Assembly: GCA_009823505.1 (NCBI GenBank)
Contig: VZQC01011025.1
Coordinates: 1,244,370 to 1,308,369, forward strand
Reading direction: 5' to 3'
Length of the DNA stretch: 64,000 nt
Source of the DNA: Rhizomys pruinosus
Taxonomy: Eukaryota; Chordata; Mammalia; Rodentia; Spalacidae
Under the pieces are notes generated by a model. The model did no database searches. It was not told the origin of the DNA and saw only the letters and a program-made list of their open reading frames with translations. Below, piece after piece: positions 23,994 through 36,957 of this stretch. The stretch's first letter is position 1; each line of letters begins with the position of its first letter. A program made the translations under genes and the position numbers.

Positions 23994-25920
23994 ACTCCTA
24001 TGCTCATGGATTGGAAAAATTAATATAGTAAAAATGTCCATTCTACCCAAATTAATATACAGATTCAATGCAATCCCAATTAAAATCCCAAAGAGTTTCT
24101 TCACAGATGGAAAAACAAAAGACCCCGAATAGCCAAAGCAACCCTGAGCAAAAAGAGCATTGGAGGAGCGGGGCGGTGGTCACTATACCAGACTTCGAAC
24201 CATATTACAGGGCTATAGTCATAAAAACAGCCTGGTGCTGGCACAAAAACAGACCAATGTAACAAAATTGAAGATCCAAACTTGAGCACATACAATTTTA
24301 GCCACCTCTTATTTGACAAAAGAGCCAAGAAGACCCAATGAAGGAAAGACAGCATCTTGGTGTTGGCAAAACTGGATCACCACTTGTAGAAGAATAAAAC
24401 TAAACCCCTACCTCGAGCCCTGTACAAAAATCAACTCCAAATGGATCAAAGACCTCAACTTGAAACCCGAAACTCTGAAGGTGAACAAGAAAATGTTGGC
24501 AGCAACCTACAAGACATAGGCATATGAGAAGAATTCCTAAATCAGACAGCAGCTGCACAGGAAGTGAGGCCCACAATTGATAAGTGGGATCTCATTAAAC
24601 ACAAAAGCTTCTGTATAGTGAAAGAACAATCAGGAAAGTGAAGAGAAAACCCACAGAGTGGGAGGAAACCTTCACCAGGGATATATCTGACAGAGCATTA
24701 ACATCCAGAATATATAAACTACTCAAAAAACAAAGAAGTAAGAAATCAAATGACTCAGTCAAAAGATGGAGTAAAGAGCTGAGCAGAGACTTCACAAATG
24801 AGGAAATAATGCTGGCTGAGAACCATCTTAAAAAATGTCCAACATCGCTAATAATTAAGGAAATATAAACTAAAACCACCTTAAAATATCATCTAGCTCT
24901 GATAAGACCAGGTAGGGTCAAGAAAACAAATGATACCAAGTGCTAGTGAGGTTGTGGGGAAAGGGGAACACTCATCCACTGATGGTGGGAATGTAAACTC
25001 ATACAACCACTATGGAAAGCAGTGTGGAGAACCCTGAAAAGGCTCAAAATGAGCTTACTACCTGACCCATCCATGCCACTCCTGGGTAGATACCCACAAG
25101 ACCCATCCTACAGCAAAGATACATGCACATCTATGTTTATTGCAGCTCTCTTCACATTAGCATAGAGCTGGAACCAACCCAAATGCCCCTCAACCAGTGA
25201 CTAGATAGAGAAAATGTGGTTCATCTCACAATGGAGTTCTATGAAACAATAAAGAAAGATGGCATCAGGAACTGTGCAAGTAAATATACAGAACTAGAAG
25301 ATATTATGCTAAGTGAAATAACAGTCCCAGAAAAGCAAACAATGATTGGCATCCCTCATTTGTGGATGCTAGCACCACACACTGAGTTGTAGGGCAAACT
25401 GAGCAACATCAAAGTTATATACCCCTTTCCCTGAAAGCAACTGTGCTCTTATAATATAAATCCCTTAATAGGCTCTAGAATTAATCCACCACTTATTTTT
25501 AGACTTTGTAATCTTGGTATATGGATGGAGGATTTTTAGGTATATTTTAGAATAATATAAATTTAAAAAGAAAAGTGTGAATCCTGAAATATGATATGAA
25601 AATCACAGATGATATAAATTTAATATAGGTGTGACTATATATATATATATATATGCATATGTTGAAGCAATACAGATTGGAGGCAACTACAACAGCAGAA
25701 GACCTGGAACAGGGAATGGACCGAAACAGTAAATTCCCCCAAGAACAATAATCCTCTGCTTTGAAAAACTTTTATAAGAATCAGAAAAAGATACCGGGCA
25801 GGAATGGCAAGGTGCATGAACTTGGGTAGGGTGGGGGGCATGGAAAGGGAGATGAGTCTAGATTGAAATGAGAAATGATGTATAAAATGCACAAAACTTC
25901 AATAAAAATATTAAAAAAGA
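23994..25920 (+). mobile_element. 5'-truncated L1 (ORF2 3' third plus 3' UTR)
   Basis: Starts 'ctcctatgctcatggattgg' at nearly the same ORF2 position as the copy at 17573. It continues through the C-terminus and a G-rich 3' UTR tract ('gtagggtggggggcatgg'), ending 'cttcaataaaaatattaaaa'. A (TA)n run sits inside its 3' UTR at 25639-25654. A degenerate flanking match (gaacagagcat / gaatagagatg) may be an old target-site duplication. Confidence 0.95.
24068..24868 (+). pseudogene. L1 ORF2 C-terminal remnant
   Basis: Pieces in different frames cover the late RT/connector region ('WKRSKELS'-type segments, 'LLKKQRSKKSND'). Frame changes and stops are frequent, more than in the 17.6-kb copy. Confidence 0.85.
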
Positions 25921-26247
25921 ATAGAGATGTCTAAGAAATTCTCAAGGGAGAAAGCAACAATTTACTATGTGATTAAAGGATAATTTTGCATGTACAAAAA
26001 AAAGAGGATACAACTGAATAATATAAAGAAAATAATCTAACTCTATGCTGATCAAAGGTTAATCTTTCTCCAGGCAGATATATACAACAGGATGGTTATA
26101 ATAGTAGATAATGAGAAATCCTGAGTAAGTTTGAAGAAACTGGGTCCCTAAGCATCTCTGAGAGAAATGTAATTTAATGTGGTGACTTTTGAAAATTTTC
26201 TCATAATGCCTCAGAAAGTTCTAGGTGGAGCAGGTAGAAATTTAAAG
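25921..26247. other. Intronic stretch, nothing recognised
   Basis: AT-rich, no coding signal. Confidence 0.5.
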
Positions 26248-26600
26248 TATGTCCACACAAAAAAACTTTCAAAAAAATTTTCAAGGCAACATAGCTCGCC
26301 ACAGTCAAAAATGCAGATACATCACTAAAGACCAACAACTAATGAATGGATGGAGAACACGTGACATGTCAGGGTGGAACACAGAAATATTACTCAGTAA
26401 TAAAGAGAAAAGAAGCATTACCATACAATATAACATAGATACATCTGTAATGGGCTATACTTAGAGTAAGAATCACATACAATCTATGATTTGCTAAGGG
26501 ACACGAATTTTCTTTGAAAGATAAAAAAATTCCCAATATTAATTGTGGTGATAGTTGGACAACTCTGGGACTATACTAGGAACAAATCAAATATGCCCTC
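26248..26600 (+). mobile_element. Ancient L1 3' end
   Basis: The sequence 'atgtccacacaaaaaaac', 'ctaatgaatggatggag' and 'atattactcagtaataaaga' follows the end of ORF2 in old mammalian L1 families. Highly diverged and without frame. Confidence 0.6.
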
Positions 26601-28679
26601 TAACTGGAGAATTCCAAGATAAGAAAATTATATATCTAAATATATTAAGAAAAATATACCTGAACATTTCCTTACCTACTTAGCTTACCACATGCCAAGA
26701 TTGGAGCAAGGTCAGTGTCAAACATACAGTGCAAACATGGAAATTAATCATAGGTTTTTCCTTTGTGTAGAACCATTAGAAAACTGCCCAGCCTTCCATG
26801 TTCCCATAGCTACCACAGTGACAACAGACTTTGGGTATATAGCATAGCTATGCTATATGGGAAGAATGACTAGATTCAGAATGACCTAGGAGATACAGCT
26901 CTTGGTGTGTCTGTGAGGCTACTTCCAGGGACACTGAAGAGAGAAGGAAAGATCTACTCTAAAGGCCTGTATCCCAGACTGAACAAAAAAAGGGTAAAAA
27001 GCAAGAAGCAAAATGACTCCCAATGGCACCCTGTTGTGCTTTCTGACTGTGGATGCAACGTGATCAGCTTCCTTAACCTCATCTCCCATGCTTTTCCCAC
27101 AGGAAGGACCATGAAACCAATATTTTGGTTTAAATCCCTTTTTTTTTTTCAAGTTGCCTTTTTCAGATAGTTGGCCAAAGCAAAAAGAAAAATAATTAAG
27201 ACATAAGATTTTAACCAGAAGTTCATAGGCAAGACATGGCAGGTGCAAACAGAACAGAGCCAGCTACTTTACCTACTAAACCAGAAGGAAATGATACTTA
27301 TCAGGTTATCTGTCCATAATATCTTCAAGTCACTGAATTCAGTAACAAACACTTGATCCTCATCAACTACTCAGAGATTTCCTGTAATCTCTACCTTCAT
27401 CATTTCTACCACCAACAAACCCACAAATCTTCTAGTATTCTAATTTTGTCTATCATGAAAAACTATACTAATATCCATCCAATTCTTTGAGAAAAGTATT
27501 CCAGATCCCTAATCCAAGCCATTATTGCATTATAGTATTGCTTTGTTCCCTTTGTCACATTAAAAGGCATCAGCTGTATAAATAAAGGTAATCATTTCTT
27601 AGTTCCTGTTAGTTGTCTTGTTTGTACTCTGGCTCCCTTCTGATCTAATTGCCAAAGAGCAATCTGTATAAATCAAACATCTCACTCTGCTTAATGCCTT
27701 CTTAAGTGCTTGGAACAATGAGGCTTAAGTGAACTTGAACTATCTGACCTGTGACCACTTCTCATCTGATGTCATCTTGACCCTCACTGGCTAAAGGAGA
27801 ATGACCTTCAGTCCTTTACACCATATTGAGTTCTTCTTCTCGTTTTCTAGAAGGCTAAAGGATACACAATTTTAGTCACCAAAGACAGATAGTGGAAGGG
27901 GAAAGAAAGCTACTGTGCTCCTTTATTTTAGCTCTCATTTACTCCTGTAATAATCTGGTGAATTTCGCTTCCCCAATATACTCCAAGGTCCATTCAAAAA
28001 GGACTTTTCCAGAAACCTGGGTTCTTGTGAATTCACATACTCACTGAATAAATGCAAAATCTCCGACCTTGAAGTCTGTCATTTTTTTCTGGTTTCTTAC
28101 TATTATTATTATAACACATTTGTAAGAAATTCTCACTTATGTCTGGTAGATATGTTGCCATGATTGGAACACTTGACTTGTGAATGGGGTGTTTCAGGTA
28201 GGGAAGACTCAAGGAAGGAGGATTCCCAATCTGACAATCTCATTGGTTGAGATAATGCTCTATTTCTATAGGACTCCAACCCAAAACAATGTCTAAAATG
28301 GAAATACATCATTATGCTTTTCAGAGAAAATAGAATATTCCGGTTAATTTGAAAATACATTAACTGTCTACTGTGTTTCAATGTTTTCGTATCTATTTCT
28401 ATCTTACTATGAGACTAAGTGAATAAACAAACACAAAATTAAGCAGAAACTTAAAATTTTGGACCTATAAATGGAATCTCCTCAATTAAACCACTCCTCT
28501 ATGGTTGGACTTGGCATGTTTTTGTGATCTCATGAATATTCTATGTGCAGTTGAATTACAAATTCTTAAGTGATTGAAAACAGAAATGAATTTCATTTAC
28601 ACAAGCATAAAATGCAAAGGATGAGAAGTTCTGAAAAGTTCTTGCTTTCTATATTACCTCAGTTCATAAAATTCATAAG
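26601..28679. other. Long intronic stretch, nothing recognised
   Basis: Open frames at 26907-27248 (both strands) are unsupported. No repeat family named. Confidence 0.5.
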
Positions 28680-28830
28680 CCAAGGCTGGGTACTGGTTCA
28701 TGTCTTCAATTCCAACACATGAGAGGGGACTCCAGAGAGTTCAATGCCAGCTCAGGCAACAAGTAAGTTCTAGCACAGCCTAGGCTACCATCTGAAAGCC
28801 TACTTCAATAAACCAAAAACAAGCCAACAA
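28680..28830 (+). mobile_element. Very old B1-like SINE
   Basis: 'ggctgggtactggttcatgt', 'gagttcaatgccagctcagg' and an A-rich end follow the B1 layout with heavy divergence. Confidence 0.5.
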
Positions 28831-30657
28831 ACAATCCAAAACTTGCATTTTCTTATGTGATAGAATTAAAAAAGCACTGCTTAATTAAAATACTTTAAAA
28901 TCTCTTTAAAGGCAAAGTGACGCATGAATGATGCACTGAGTTTTCATCTTTTGTTTTAATTTTAACTTGTTTTTAGACCAGCACAGCAAAGCAGCTTTGA
29001 ACCTCATCAAAGTCAGATGTTCAAAGATGAAATTTGTTTTTTCAGCTGCACTGTTTATCTATGAGAAATAGAATTGCTTATAACTCACAGCAAACTGGGG
29101 TCCAACTAATTATAACCTGAGTTTAGCTAATTAGTCTTTGGAATCTTTTCTTTGTAGATAATAGCTAGCCACAGTGGGGTTCATCTTTAAAATTTTCTGT
29201 TTGTTTAAACTTTCTAACTACTTCTTTTCCAATCTCACTATGCTTTTAAATATCATAATCTAATAAAATGAAATATGAGCCTTACTCTGCTGACTGGGGA
29301 GGAGAAATTCTCTGCCAGGGCAACATGATCAATTTCTGCTTTACATAAAGAGATACCAAATAGAATGAGCAGGAAAAAAAGGAAGCTCAACTCTGGCCCC
29401 AGCAGACATTGCCATATGCATCTCATTAATGGAAAGAAGCAGGATCACTTGTAATCTAATAAAATCCTTTTAATTTCACAGCATGTCTACTCCCAATGTC
29501 TAGGTCAGAGATCTGTGGCTGGCTAATCCCTGGGTTGCACCTGGACATGAGACAAGTCTGCCTTCAATACAGAACATGGAGTCTAAAATGCTATGGCGTT
29601 ACAAGTACAGCACAAGTTCTGCTTCATCTTGAAAGTGCTGAGGTCTGATAGCATGGCTCCTGCACCTCTTCATTCATTATTTCAGCCACTGAACAGATAT
29701 TGAATGAACATTTGTTCAATTCCAGGCCAAGTGCCAGATTCTAAGAATACAGTAGTGGACAACATAAGCTTTTAATCATATAAGCAAAAGAGAAGGAAAA
29801 TGTTCAGTAATGATCAAGGGCTTGATGAAAATAAAGAGAGCAAGTGACCTGGGTGATGAGACAGGCACGAGGAGGAAAGGGCGTGGGGGAAGATATGCCC
29901 AGCATCTATCTGGAGGAACGGCAAGCTGAAAAGAGCTGGCTGCAAGAAACCACAGGGAGTGCTAGATTACCTAAACAAAGCAGGAAAGAGCCATGGGCCT
30001 AAGGTCCTAGGTGCAGTTTATTCTCATTCTTATGTAAAACCATCAGAGTCTTTCAAAAGGAAAGAATGGAATTTACAAGAATGAAATTGAAGGATTCATT
30101 CTGGTTTATGTGTAAAGACCAGACACTGACAACAGAGAGTGTGGCCCTGAAAAAGAGACCATTAGAACAAATCAGTAGGAAACTGAAGCAGAAGCGAGAT
30201 TTCAGACTGACTACTGTTCCAAGTGGAAGTGAAGCATGAGAGGTTAGTTCTACAGTCTGAAAAGAGAGCAGTGAGATTTATATCAGCAAACAGATGTCCA
30301 TTACCATAAAAGACAGAGGTTAAGGATGGCTGAAGTTTAGAAATGAACAACACAAAAGCAGAAACATCCTTACATGACAAGGTCTATCAAGAACATCAAG
30401 ATTATGTAAATGAGACGTGTTTATTGGTAAAGACAGATGTACAGCTGGGAGAAAATTATCTGAGTGTAGATGTCAGGAGAGAGTTCAAGATTATAATATA
30501 AACTAGTTCAGGGGTAATTAACAGGAATAAGAAGCTTAGTGGATGGATGTGCCTTTTAGAAAGAGCATTCCTTCTCAGTCCACACTAGACTACTTATCAT
30601 TGCTTACATGAAGCTTCCTTTCAGTAACTATTTATTGTATAAAATATAAAGATTCTC
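28831..30657. other. Long intronic stretch, nothing recognised
   Basis: Purine-rich towards 29800-30500. No exon or named repeat. Confidence 0.5.
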
Positions 30658-30925
30658 TTGGTGCTAGAGAGATAGCCTAGAAGTTAAGAGCACCAACTGC
30701 TCTTGCAGATGACCTGGGTTAGATCCCTAGCAACCACATGGCGGCTAAGAACTGTCTGTAACTCCAATTCTAGGAGAACTCCAGTTCCAGGGGAATCTCA
30801 GACCCTCTTCTGACCTCCATGGCATTGCACGACATGAGTGCACAAACCTACATGCAGGCAGTACATTCAAACACATACAAAAATAAATAAAATTTTAAAA
30901 AACTAAAAAAAAAGATTAAAAAAAA
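30658..30925 (+). mobile_element. B2 SINE, duplication subfamily
   Basis: 'ggtgctagagagatagccta' to a long A-rich tail. The unit occurs twice ('aactccaattctaggag' then 'aactccagttccagggg'). Target-site duplication aaagattctc at 30648-30657 and 30926-30935. Confidence 0.95.
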
Positions 30926-30935
30926 AAAGATTCTC

Positions 30936-31282
30936 AAGAAATGATTGAATTTTAGTTCCAAAATATTTCTATCAATACTGACTAAAAATATAAAATTAAT
31001 AACTGAAATTTAAAAAAAATTGCAAAGTAGACTTATAATAAACTCTAGGGTTTCTACAGTGTTATAGGATGTAGTGGGTGACAGTATCAGCTTGGAAATA
31101 TGGTAGCTTAGGTTTAGCTGCTAAAGTTGAAGCAGGAGATGAGGTCTCAGGCCTAGGTGACAGTAATGTGAAATCAAGACCTTCTGCAGATAGTCTGCAT
31201 CTCTGAAAGACCCTGTTTCTGGTTAAACCAGACCATGGATTCAGGGAAAGGATTAGGACATGTTTGTCTATATCATTTGTAT
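30936..31282. other. Intronic stretch, nothing recognised
   Basis: No feature identified. Confidence 0.5.
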
Positions 31283-31635
31283 TAGTCACTTTTCTGTTGC
31301 TGTGTTAAAACCACTATGACCAAGGGAACTTATAAAAGGAAGAGTTTATCTGAGCTTATAGTTCCATGGAATTAGAGTCCATTGTGGTGGGAGGCATGGT
31401 GGCTGGAGCTGGAGCAGAAAGCCGAGCTTCACATCTCTCAATGAGCACAGGAAGTCAAGAGAGAGAGACTGGAGACTGCATGTCTTGTTAAACTCATTAA
31501 GCCTGCCCCCAATGACGTATTTCCTCCAGCATGGCCACACCTTCTAAGATCTCCCAGAATAGTGCCACCAACTGGGCACAAAATGTCTGAATACTTAAAG
31601 CCTATGGGGGAAACTTTCATTCAAACCACCACATC
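31283..31635 (-). mobile_element. MaLR-like solo LTR, opposite orientation
   Basis: The reverse complement aligns with 22711-23078: shared 'acttataaaaggaagagttt', 'caaaatgtctgaatactt' and 'cattcaaaccaccacat' blocks. Same family as that LTR. Confidence 0.7.
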
Positions 31636-31747
31636 ATTGTCCATGGATGTGATAGTAAGAGTAAAAAGGATGGTGGACGTGAGTAGAATGAAGATTCAGA
31701 TTGGAGGTTAACACTAAAATCCACATACAATATGTGGTTCCACACAT

Positions 31748-31749
31748 GT

Positions 31750-31790
<41 letters not shown>
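31748..31790. repeat. (CA)n microsatellite
   Basis: About 20 CA units. Confidence 0.95.
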
Positions 31791-31794
<4 letters not shown>

Positions 31795-32423
31795 GAGGGA
31801 TATCCTTACCATCAATCTGATGATTAAGCACCTACTAAACGGTATACAGTATATACAGTGTAGATACATTGGCAAATAGATAATTCATGTCCAGATTAAG
31901 CCCAAGTACAACAGAATGAGACTTTTGTCATGCTGCTCCAAATGCTGTTCAATTTAATATCTATCAGGTTTTCTTTCTCTGGAATTTTTCATTTGACTAT
32001 AGTTGAGTACAAATAACTACAAAAATGTGAAATGAAATTGAATACAGAAATGCTGCATTGCATTCACGGAGCTGATCTGCTCCGCCCACTTCTCACATGG
32101 TTTAACTTCTCATAATTACTTAATACGCAGTGTTCTTTATCCATCAACTTCAGACTTGAAAATTCATCTGCTCAATAAAATATGTGATCTCAAATCTGTA
32201 TTTCAGAAGTTACTTATGGGCATGTGCAGAGTGTGAGATTTTGTGTTTCTTGATCAGAATATTCCCAGAAAAAAGGAAGGTAAGTGGTTCTCTGACTTTG
32301 TGCTTCATCATTTACACTGAGAATGACTGTCCCTTTCTTTATACATTTAGTGTCACATTTTTGAGATAGTTGTTCTTTTTCTGTTGGTGACTTCACAATT
32401 TAATACAGCTGCCAGGTGGCCAT
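31791..32423. other. Intronic stretch, nothing recognised
   Basis: No feature identified. Confidence 0.5.
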
Positions 32424-32439
32424 AGAAATGAACACATTG

Positions 32440-32605
32440 GAGCCGGGTGTGGTGGCGCACGCCTTTAATCCTAGCACTTGGGAGGCAGAGGCAGAGGCAG
32501 GCGGATCTTTGTGAGTTCAAGGCCAGCCTGGTCTACAGAGTGAGTTCCAGGATAGTTAGGGCTACAGGGAGACGCTGTCTCGAAAACACCAAAAAAAAAA
32601 AAAAA
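32440..32605 (+). mobile_element. B1 SINE with 16-bp target-site duplication
   Basis: 'gagccgggtgtggtggcgca' with CpGs retained; a recent copy. It contains a tandem 'gaggca' expansion. Flanked by agaaatgaacacattg at 32424-32439 and 32606-32621. Confidence 0.98.
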
Positions 32606-32621
32606 AGAAATGAACACATTG

Positions 32622-34261
32622 TCTAGTGTCCCTGTGTGTGAGAACATAGGTATGATGTGCCCCATGGGGAGAATACAGATGATAGAAAATCAAAGTTCAG
32701 GTATGAATTAAAGCTCAAACTCAGAAAAAGCATCTCTAGCTACTGGGATTTTTAACAGTAGGCTAACCACAAAGCCATTGTTTCCTGAATGAGGGAAAAA
32801 GAAATACACATTTAGAAAAAATGGAATGAGATTTTTAAAACAGAAAAAGAAACATAGTCAGTATTGACCACTAGCAGAAGAATCTCAATAAGAATCTCAA
32901 TAAAACCATATTTCTAAAAGATATACATCTCAAAGAAAGCACAAGATCCAAAATGCCAGAGAGTGCAACAGAAATAGTGAATGAAGGTGTTTAACTCAGG
33001 GGATATTAATGATGTTACATGACAAGTAGTCTAAGGGAGCCACACGATTTTAATTTCTCTCCTTATCCTGAAATGTCCTCCGAACTGTGCCTTGCTTACA
33101 GTAAGAGAGATTTTGAAGACATAAATCTAAAAAGACAGGGAAACAGAACAACAAAAGGAAAGTCTGAATGCTAAAAAGCAGATAAAACAGTGCTAAGACT
33201 TTGATATACAAGAGAAAAATAACTTTCAAGTTCATAATAAGGCCAGCAAGCTGAACAGTGAGATGTATGGGCAGAATCCTCAACAGATGGAGAACAGAAA
33301 AGGAAATGAAGTAAAGAAATGGCAACTGGAGAATATGCATACACCCTGTCCATCCAGGGAGCACCAGGACAGCTTTGCACCACATGCTAGAAGATAAAAC
33401 ATTAAAGAGAATGTCTGTGTTAAAGATTACCATGTACTTTTCTCAAAGGGCTCAGGAACAAGAGGGTAGATTAGTACATTTATGACATTAGACACTCACT
33501 GTAATCTCCAAGGTCTCCTCTCCCATCCTGCTCTCAGAAATCTAATGGAACCTTTGGCCTATATAGGGAAGAAATTCTACCTTAAGAGGAATCTCATCTC
33601 CCCCAAAATGAAGAGTTGGATTCTAAGCAAAGTCCCATAAGACAAGCCACGCAATTGTGAGACTCAGTCAATAATGTGTGATCACATGAGAGAATTTCAT
33701 TCCCTTTAGTTCCAAAACAAAATATTAACATGTAGTTGTGAATTTTTTCTCATTTTAAAGTCAGAAGTGAGCCAACATAAAATGGAAACCCAACTATTTA
33801 AGAAGACCAAGTTTGTATGACAGAAGTAATTGTAAATGTTAAAAATTACATCATTCATGTTTTTTGTAGAAATGAGAAAATATAAGTATGAACTTAGAAA
33901 AAAACATAAGAAGAAAATATTAAGTACAAGAGTCTCTTAAATCATAAGAATGGTGAACTTCTGGCAACTGATGGATTTTAAAGTAAGGACAGTTTAGTTG
34001 TGTAACCAAACAGTGAGCTCACAGGCATATGTGATATGGATGGATAATTCAAACCTGTGGCCAGGCATATAGTATCAGTTAAAATTCAGAGGGTCACAAC
34101 ACAAAACCAAAAGGCATGAATGCAAGAGTTGGGGGATGGAGGGAATACAAGAGAGCAGCAAGCAATACTGGGGTGCAGACATCTCCGCAGTAGAATGAGC
34201 ACCTTACGTATATGCCAAGGAGTGGTGCAAAGGGATCCTATGTTAGACTTGTTATTAGTGA
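32622..34261. other. Long intronic stretch, nothing recognised
   Basis: A 127-codon minus-strand frame at 33050-33433 is hydrophobic, lacks splice context and was rejected. Confidence 0.5.
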
Positions 34262-34560
34262 TCTGAGAGTTCTCCACACTCCTTTCCACAGTGGTTGCAG
34301 CAGTTTGCTTCCCTCCAGCACTGGGTGAGCATTCCTCTTCCCCAACATCCTCACCAGCATTCGGTGTCTTTCATTCTCTTGATCTTGGCTAGTCTTATTG
34401 GGTAAGATGGAATCTTAATGTGTTTTTTTATCAGCATTTCTGCAATTACTAAGGACACTGAGCATTTTTTAAGGTATATCTTAGCCATTTTTATTTCTTC
34501 ATTTGAAAACTCTCTTTTCAGGTCTATAGCCCATATTTAGCCCATATTTTTATTGGGACA
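34262..34560 (-). mobile_element. Old L1 ORF2 3' fragment
   Basis: Plus-strand text 'gttctccacactcctttcca', 'agcattcctcttccccaaca' and 'cttgatcttggctagtctta' is the antisense of the L1 ORF2 C-terminal region, as in the minus-strand copies near 47.9 and 53.7 kb but more diverged. Confidence 0.8.
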
Positions 34561-34611
34561 TTTATTTTCTTTTTTCTTTTTTTTTCTTTTTCTTTTTTTT
34601 TTTTTTTTTGC
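34561..34611. repeat. T-rich homopolymer tract
   Basis: Poly(T) with C interruptions, about 50 bp, between two L1-derived pieces. Confidence 0.95.
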
Positions 34612-35377
34612 ATAAAGCCCAATAACCATAATGACTCTCATAGCACTAGTGACACTGATATCTGGGAGGACAGTCAACAGCTATCTAATTGAATTTAAAG
34701 CTCTCTCAATGGGAGTGAACTCATAGGTGACATTGTAAACACAGCCAAATATACAAGGCGGAGATATCACAGATCCTAGACTAAGCCCTATCTCTGTCAC
34801 ACCTCTAGAGAAATGAACTTTCTTACCAAATGCTAACTATAGATTCTTATATTTATAGACAAGTATACTGTATACCATCAACAAAGGAGCTTCTTTTTGT
34901 GACAAATGGAGGCAACTGCAGAATCTCACAGCTGGTCAGATACAGAGTGGAATCCATGTCTAAGAGATGCCTAGTTCTTGATAACACATTTGCAGTTGAA
35001 CCTCTACACTTAAGATTCATGGAACACAGCAGAACAAGGACTCAAGAACACTAGGGCATCTCTCAACTTTTACCACTGAAGCTTCCTTATAAAACTGAGT
35101 GATCAGTTTGAAGAATAAGATACTGCAGAGATTGTATCCCTGTGTCCCTGGATAGGATTCCTATATTAAACCTCAACCACCCATGGCTCACTGACCTTCC
35201 TGTAAGTGGAGGTAGGAAGATTGTAAGAGTCAGGGCTGGTTTATGAACTTGTGGAAACAACATGCAGGGTAGAATGCATGCAGTCAGGTGAGAGCTTGGG
35301 GAGCATGGATGGGGGTGGAGGTCTAAATTTGATTTAGACATGTTGCATGAAATATGCAAAGCTCAATAAAAAATCAT
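34612..35377 (+). mobile_element. Old L1 3' UTR-like segment (tentative)
   Basis: The segment 'aggagcttctttttgtgaca' recalls a common rodent repeat. The end 'gggggtggaggtctaaattt' then 'gctcaataaaaaatcattt' matches the layout of L1 3' ends (G-rich tract then AATAAA). Family assignment is uncertain. Confidence 0.45.
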
Positions 35378-35824
35378 TTAAAATATGCAAGCATAGTGAC
35401 ACAAAAAATGTACATGTATGCAGAGTGCTATATAGACTTTATGTAGAAGTCTATGAAATTAAGCAGGAAAGATATTACTATGTGGTGCTTAGAAGTACAG
35501 GCAGTTATATTCAAAATATTAAAAAATGCTTAGAAATAGAATACATTTCATTTAGAAGAGCAATATCTCTGATCAGCAGCAAGGAAGAACAGAGTATCAC
35601 CAAGGTGCTTTAACCAGTGGTTGAATGATGATTCAAATATTTTAAATTCTAGATCAGAGATCTCCCAAGACCTCCTGAAGCACAGGTACTGGGCAGGCTA
35701 AAGAGCACCCCCCCAGGCCAACTGGGATTACAAAGGCATCTGAAGGAGGCAAGCAAAGCAAGCCTTCAACACAGTGAAGAGGCACTTGTGACTCACATTG
35801 GAATACAGGCAAGGAGAAGCCCAT

Positions 35825-36916
35825 ATGCCAGGAACACGAAGAAGAAGAGACAATATGGGAAAGGTGCTGGATAATCACACACCAAGCTCTACAAACCTGT
35901 GGGAGATTCCTATAGTGGGATCTCCCCTGGAGATGGCCCAGGACAGAGATATCAGAAACACAATAGTGAACATACTTAAAGAAATGCAAGATTATAAAGA
36001 GCAAATCAAAGAATTAAGAAAAGAGAATGAAGAACTCAAGAAGGAAGTGGAAACAATGAAAAGATCCCATGTTGAAAAAGATAAGGAAACCAACCAGCAA
36101 AGCAAAGAGCCACAGGAAGGGATTGAGAACCTCCAAAAGGAAGTGGAAATACTAAAGAAATCAGAAGAGGAAATAAAAAAGGAAATAAAATACTCATCCA
36201 ATCAAGAGGAAAGGAATGGAAAAAGCCTCAGAAGCAGAATGGAGGAAGCAAAACAAAGAATATCAGACCTGAAAGATAACACAGAACAACTAAAAACCTC
36301 ATGGAAAGACTATGAAAAATTTAAAAATACACAAAAGTGGAACAATCAGGAACTGTGGGACACTATGAAAAGATCAAACTCTGCATCATAGGAATAGAGG
36401 AAGGAGAAGAATCCCAAGAGAATGGTATTGATCAGATATTCAACAGAATAATAGATGAAAATTTCCCAAACTAAAAATAAGACAAACCAATACAAATACA
36501 AGAAGCATATAGAACTCCAAACAAACAAGATCAGAAAAGAAACTCTCCATGCCAAATCATAGTTAAAATGCTAGATACCCAAAACAAAGACAAAATCCTC
36601 AAAGCCATAAGAGAAAAACAAGCGACCTATGAGGGGAAACCTATCAGACTTATAACTGATATCTCAGTGCAAACTATGAAAGCAAGAAGAATGTGGAGCA
36701 AAGCATTCCCAGTGTTAAAGGACAATAGATGCCAACCCAGGTTACTATACCCAGCAAAAATGTTGATTATAGTTAAAGGAGAGAGCAAAAACTTCCATGA
36801 CTTAAGATGAAAGAATACATGTTCAGACAACCAAAACTTCAGAGAATATTGAAGCAATTCAAAGGAGAGAAGAAAGGAGCAACCATCCCCAGGCACCTAG
36901 AAAGAGAAATCAATAA
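35825..36916 (+). pseudogene. L1 ORF1 (RNA-binding chaperone), frameshifted
   Basis: ORF1p coats L1 RNA and is needed for retrotransposition. I place the start at the ATG encoding MPGTRRRRDN, because the frame upstream has only non-ATG starts. A charged coiled coil covers roughly residues 55-150. A one-base loss near 36380 breaks the frame just before the RRM, and later pieces continue in another frame up to a TAA at 36914. Compared with the ORF1 at 57192 it lacks 11 residues of coiled coil after 'NEELKK'. Confidence 0.92.
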
Positions 36917-36957
36917 AAGCATAAGTGCAGAAGCAAAAACCTAAACCCAAACAACAA

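Noticed and set aside
33050..33433. 127-codon hydrophobic minus-strand frame
   Set aside because: Antisense of purine-rich intron sequence gives Leu/Phe-rich frames; no motif or splice context.
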